Shown piece after piece: positions 14,410 to 17,012 of a DNA stretch of 17,012 nucleotides; position 1 is the first letter of the stretch; every line of letters begins with the position of its first letter. The stretch comes from an uncultured Lachnospiraceae bacterium (GTDB taxonomy: Bacteria > Bacillota > Clostridia > Lachnospirales > Lachnospiraceae). The stretch covers positions 1-17,012 of the forward strand of contig CAMWTF010000013.1 of the NCBI GenBank assembly GCA_947177105.1, read 5' to 3'. The position numbers and the translations under genes were made by a program. Under the pieces are notes generated by a model. That model saw only the letters and a program-made list of their open reading frames with translations, was not told the origin of the DNA and did no database searches.

Positions 14410-15375
14410 TTACTTCTGATACCATTTCCTCACAACATCTTCCGCCTGTTTCAGGTAAATGTTAAATCCCTTATCCCTCTCCGCCTCTTCCCGGGTATGG
14501 TAAATATGGGTTCCCCAATCCCACCAGAATACACCCTCAAACCATTCCTGACCGCTCATGACGGACAGACAGGACTCGTAGAACCGGGCCTGCTCCTCCT
14601 GGCTCACCGGAAACTCTTTGTGAACGAAATCCCAGGGCATCTGCGCGCAGCCTAATGCGCTGCGACAGCCAATCTCCATAAAAAGTATTTTTTTGTCCAG
14701 GCGCCGGCTCAAATCCCCCAGATTTTCGGCAATCCGCCGCCAGTTCTCCCGCATTTCCACAAGGCTCCCGCCCGGCCCGCTCTCCACCGGGTAATAGGCG
14801 GAAGTGCCGATATAGTCAATGGCGTCATACCACTTCGCCGCCTCTTCCTTGCCGTGATTGGTGTTATATACCAGAGGCCCCTGATAGACTTCCCTGACCA
14901 TGGCGATGGTCTGACGCCAGTATTTCTCCTTGCGCTCCGTGCCCAGCATCTCACAGCCCAGGCAGAACATCTCACAGCCCGCATACTGCGCCAACGCCGC
15001 ATAGTGAGTCAGGAAAGCCTGATAGCTGGCGAACCATTTTGCCCAGTATGTATCCTCCTCCATCATAGTCTCATCCGGAAAGCTGATCAGCGCCCGCCAT
15101 ACGCCGTCGTCGGAGTTGATCATGGGCTTTAAACACACTTTGATGCCCCTGGCGTGAAAGCGTCCGATGGTGGTAAGAAGTTCCAAGTCCGGCACATTTT
15201 TTCTATAGTCGAAGAGGATCTCCGTGGAGGCATAGGTTTTCTGATTTACGGGAAATGCCAGACACACCCAGTTGATCCCGGTGTCCATCAGCGCATCCTG
15301 GCTGTACCGGCCCTCCTCGCTGTCATATAAGCCTTTCCTGGCGTCATACCCATAGGTGAATCCTTTTATATTCAT
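14410..15375 (-). CDS. GH113-like glycoside hydrolase (possible beta-mannanase)
   Basis: The protein has 321 residues and no signal peptide, so it is probably cytoplasmic. The fold pattern is a (beta/alpha)8 barrel. MNIKGFTYGY opens strand 1, KVCLKPMI strand 3, EMFCLGCEMLGTE carries the likely acid/base Glu142, DYIGTSAYYPV strand 6, KILFMEIGCRS the likely nucleophile Glu234, and GVFWWDW strand 8. This order and wording fit family GH113, whose known members cleave beta-1,4-mannan. Substrate assignment from sequence alone is uncertain, and the intracellular location suggests short oligosaccharides. The start is ATG 15375 with AGAGG 5 bases upstream; the upstream open frame runs into repeat copy C and is not coding. 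The next gene, a hybrid kinase, starts 15 bases after the stop, which indicates one transcript. Confidence 0.78.
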   Translation of the reverse strand: MNIKGFTYGYDARKGLYDSEEGRYSQDALMDTGINWVCLAFPVNQKTYASTEILFDYRKNVPDLELLTTIGRFHARGIKVCLKPMINSDDGVWRALISFPDETMMEEDTYWAKWFASYQAFLTHYAALAQYAGCEMFCLGCEMLGTERKEKYWRQTIAMVREVYQGPLVYNTNHGKEEAAKWYDAIDYIGTSAYYPVESGPGGSLVEMRENWRRIAENLGDLSRRLDKKILFMEIGCRSALGCAQMPWDFVHKEFPVSQEEQARFYESCLSVMSGQEWFEGVFWWDWGTHIYHTREEAERDKGFNIYLKQAEDVVRKWYQK

Positions 15376-15394
15376 TTTGGCCTCTTTCCGTGGT

Positions 15395-15487
15395 GTTTCA
15401 CATCCAAACTTTCCTCTACATGCATATCGCTGGCTTTGCCCGCGATATTGCACCAATCAGTATTTGAATGTGAAACATTCAAACTTA
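15395..15487. repeat. Two-hairpin intergenic repeat, copy C plus a partial arm
   Basis: Hairpin 2 (15424-15448) is ATATCGC-T-GGC-TTT-GCC-C-GCGATAT. Hairpin 1 (15463-15483) is TTTGAATG-TGAAA-CATTCAAA. Compared with copies A and B, both arms of hairpin 1 have changed together, so pairing is kept. A partial extra arm, GTTTCACATCCAAA (15395-15408), can pair 13 of 14 bases with TTTGAATGTGAAAC (15463-15476), an alternative fold. It fills the gap between the Nudix and GH113 genes and abuts the ribosome binding site of the latter. Confidence 0.85.
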
Positions 15488-15527
15488 CCTTGCTCCCGCC
15501 ATTTTCCGCACATAGAACCCGTATCCC

Positions 15528-16034
15528 TCAGAACAGAGAAAACGCCTCCTTGATACTGTCATAGTGAAGAAAGATTCCCTGCTTTGCCAGTTCCCGGATT
15601 TCCTCCGCCGTGGCCAGACGGTACCCCTCCGTCTCCGCCTGCTGCAGCTGCAGTTCCTCCTCTGTGAAATCCCCAATAAAGCGGTACACATCCACAAAAT
15701 AGTTATCTCCCTCGCCGGGATTCTCCCGGTGGTAGGTAAACAGATAGCCTCCGTCCCAGCCCGTCACATCCAGCCCGGTTTCCTCTTTCACTTCCCGGCG
15801 CACCGCATCCAGGGACTCCTCCCCCGCCATGGCGGCGCCGCCGGAGACCTCCCACCAGCCCGGCGCCCAGGCTTTGGTCCGCACCCGCTTTGTGATCAGG
15901 AATCGTCCGTCCCGCCGGGCCACCACGCCAAGCACCGTCAGATGGTACTCTCCCTCCGCCAGGCAAAAGTCATTGCGCCGCATGGTGCGTCCGGTGGGCT
16001 TTTTATCCGCATCATATATATCCCAAAGTTCCAT
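15528..16034 (-). CDS. Nudix hydrolase
   Basis: The protein has 168 residues. The Nudix box is complete: GAAMAGE, seven residues, then REVKEETGL, matching GX5EX7REUXEEXGU with all metal-binding glutamates. The opening MELWDIYDADKKPTGRTMRRND and GEYHLTVLGVV resemble the Nudix group related to isopentenyl-diphosphate isomerase. Nudix enzymes cleave nucleoside diphosphates linked to another group; the substrate here is unknown. The start is ATG 16034, with GAGG 5 bases upstream. An upstream TTG at 16076 would add 14 residues, with no suitable ribosome binding site at the right distance. It is the first gene after a 182-base gap that holds hairpins and a promoter candidate, so it may lead the Nudix-GH113-kinase-receptor transcript. 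Confidence 0.9.
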   Translation of the reverse strand: MELWDIYDADKKPTGRTMRRNDFCLAEGEYHLTVLGVVARRDGRFLITKRVRTKAWAPGWWEVSGGAAMAGEESLDAVRREVKEETGLDVTGWDGGYLFTYHRENPGEGDNYFVDVYRFIGDFTEEELQLQQAETEGYRLATAEEIRELAKQGIFLHYDSIKEAFSLF

Positions 16035-16109
16035 ATTTTCCTCGTTTCCGCATATCTTGAACCTGACCCGGGCCAAACCGGGAATCCGGCTCGGATCAAC
16101 CTCCTGCCG

Positions 16110-16131
16110 TTCCGGTTATGTCCAACCGGAA
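16110..16131 (-). other. Leader hairpin and unused Shine-Dalgarno upstream of the Nudix gene
   Basis: TTCCGGTT / AACCGGAA form a perfect 8-bp stem with a 6-base loop. Just downstream on the - strand stands AGGAGG, about 65 bases before the Nudix ATG. No ATG, GTG or TTG follows it at normal distance in the Nudix frame. It may be leftover sequence, a leader peptide signal or part of a regulatory fold. Confidence 0.45.
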
Positions 16132-16143
16132 ACCCATAAAAAC

Positions 16144-16173
16144 AGTATACCAGAAAATGTATAGGACTGGCAA
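16144..16173 (-). promoter_or_regulatory. Candidate sigma-A-type promoter for the Nudix-led genes
   Basis: On the - strand TTGCCA (complement of 16168-16173) is followed after 18 bases by TATACT (complement of 16144-16149). Each box matches the vegetative consensus at five of six positions. It lies in the only sizeable gap upstream of the Nudix gene, about 105-140 bases before its start. The -35 box is inside the stem of a strong hairpin. Confidence 0.5.
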
Positions 16174-16193
16174 GTTTTTCTTGCCAGTCCTAT
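16161..16193 (-). terminator. Strong hairpin after the acylphosphatase gene (no T tract)
   Basis: A perfect 14-bp stem, ATAGGACTGGCAAG with CTTGCCAGTCCTAT, has a 5-base loop (TTTTT on the + strand). It begins 24 bases after the acyP stop. Neither side is followed by an uninterrupted T run (ACATTTTC on the - strand), so termination is probable but not textbook. Confidence 0.55.
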
Positions 16194-16216
16194 GAACATT
16201 GAAAACAACTTGGCCG

Positions 16217-16483
16217 CTATCGCACATGAAAGGAAGTCTCATGTTCCTCCAGCGGGATTTCCCTGCATTCTATGGTTTCGATCTGGATGTAATCGCTCCG
16301 GTTGATCATCACCAGCATCCGGTTGATGGCCTCCTCCGTGCCCTGTACCTCCATCTCCACGGATCCGTCCCACTCATTTTTTACCCAACCCGTGATACAC
16401 ATGCCGCCTGCCGCATGTTTCGCCCGGTAACGAAAGCCCACGCCCTGCACTCTCCCGGTGAAACGGTAATGTTTTCTGACCAT
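16217..16483 (-). CDS. acyP: Acylphosphatase
   Basis: The protein has 88 residues, the normal length. It contains GRVQGVGFRYR (10-20), with the phosphate-binding loop and catalytic Arg18, and GWVKNEWDGSVEMEVQG, with catalytic Asn36. The enzyme hydrolyses acyl phosphates such as acetyl phosphate or carbamoyl phosphate in the cytoplasm. The start is ATG 16483, with AGGAGGGGG about 7 bases upstream on the - strand. It begins 20 bases after the stop of the preceding partial gene, so the two probably share a transcript. A strong hairpin follows it. Confidence 0.93.
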   Translation of the reverse strand: MVRKHYRFTGRVQGVGFRYRAKHAAGGMCITGWVKNEWDGSVEMEVQGTEEAINRMLVMINRSDYIQIETIECREIPLEEHETSFHVR

Positions 16484-16502
16484 GATGTATCCCCCTCCTG
16501 TT

Positions 16503-17012
16503 TCAGGGTTCCGAGACCACCCTGATATATTTTTCTATTGAAGTTCCGCCAATCACCGTTGTAACATTTTCCCATTCCGGCCAGACGGGGTACAGTCTGA
16601 CACTGTTTTTATATTTTTCGCTCCAGATACATTCTGTATCGGACCAGAACGCGTCTTCCTCATAGAAGTCTTTCTCTATCCGTTTTTCCTCCACCGGTTC
16701 CCCGCCTAAGCAGACCAACTCCCGATACCCGTCAGAATACGGAAACATGCCCCTTCCCGGCATCTCATAAAACTCCGTCTCCGAGTAAACCCGCTCAAAG
16801 CGACCGATTCTCCGCCACTCCCCCTCCACCCAGGCATACATTTCCTTGGCCCAATAGCCAATATCGTTCTCATCCGCGCACACCACAAGGGAGGACATGT
16901 CCGGGTTCCACAAATGCAGGCTGCCAAACCCGTCAATTCCCTTTTCCTCATAACAGCCCGCTTCCGCATTCCAAATCAATATATCCAGAACGGACCCCGC
17001 TCCGCCGCTGCC
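16503..17012 (-). CDS. Unidentified protein, C-terminal part (5' end outside window)
   Basis: 170 residues are visible, in a frame open to the window edge with no convincing start, so the gene begins upstream. The visible sequence starts GSGGAGSVLDILIWNAEAGCYEE in short pieces, then shows LHLWNPDMSSLVV, YAWVEGEWRRIGRFERV and a final VIGGTSIEKYIRVVSEP. The LxIWN...GxYEE and 'NPD...' pattern followed by aromatic-rich strands is like proteins of Gram-positive bacteria that report a bound value in a small beta-rich domain (XAC2610-like or similar), often lipoproteins. This is a resemblance, not an identification. There is one cysteine pair region (Cys9 and Cys34 from the TTG at 16979) but no clear metal motif. 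It is probably co-transcribed with acyP. Confidence 0.6.
   Translation of the reverse strand, partial: GSGGAGSVLDILIWNAEAGCYEEKGIDGFGSLHLWNPDMSSLVVCADENDIGYWAKEMYAWVEGEWRRIGRFERVYSETEFYEMPGRGMFPYSDGYRELVCLGGEPVEEKRIEKDFYEEDAFWSDTECIWSEKYKNSVRLYPVWPEWENVTTVIGGTSIEKYIRVVSEP

Noticed and set aside
16034..16104. An upstream start for the Nudix gene (TTG 16076), using the AGGAGG at 16099-16104
   Set aside because: The distance is 22 bases, too long, while ATG 16034 has GAGG at 5 bases and begins the conserved ELWDIYD segment.

Overview
The window looks like a chromosomal segment of a spore-forming, Gram-positive, anaerobic-type Clostridia, most likely Lachnospiraceae. This rests on a PdaA-type spore-cortex deacetylase, a class B sortase with a wall-anchored substrate, a methyl-accepting chemotaxis protein, a hybrid histidine kinase, AGGAGG-type ribosome binding sites throughout, and moderately high GC. 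The species cannot be named from the sequence alone. No rRNA, tRNA, CRISPR array, insertion sequence or phage gene was seen.

Layout. On the + strand (1-1130) lie the tail of a class B sortase and a secreted protein with a C-terminal VPKTG sorting signal, closed by a strong hairpin terminator (1153-1195). Everything from 1210 to 17012 is on the - strand and converges on that terminator. In transcription order, right to left: an unidentified partial gene and an acylphosphatase; a gap with hairpins and a promoter candidate; a Nudix hydrolase; a GH113-like glycosidase; a cytosolic hybrid histidine kinase; a chemotaxis receptor; a Suv3-like RNA helicase that seems split into two overlapping frames; a MATE exporter with a probable CTG start; a stand-alone FakA C-terminal-like protein; a dGTPase followed by a terminator; a cysteine desulfidase; a FUSC-type membrane protein with an octapeptide repeat tail; and pdaA.

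How the genes may work together. GH113, hybrid kinase, chemoreceptor, helicase and MATE genes are packed with gaps of 0-50 bases. Two ribosome binding sites overlap or abut the preceding stop codon, so they are probably co-transcribed. The sortase and the VPKTG protein form a plausible dedicated enzyme-substrate pair. The remaining genes read as housekeeping functions (nucleotide clean-up, cysteine breakdown, sporulation).

Points of most interest: a two-hairpin intergenic repeat present three times in two gene gaps, with compensatory base changes in one stem; the apparent one-base frameshift in the Suv3-like helicase; the CTG start of the MATE gene; and the 7 x 24-bp coding minisatellite in the FUSC gene. 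I found no convincing new defence or biosynthetic system.
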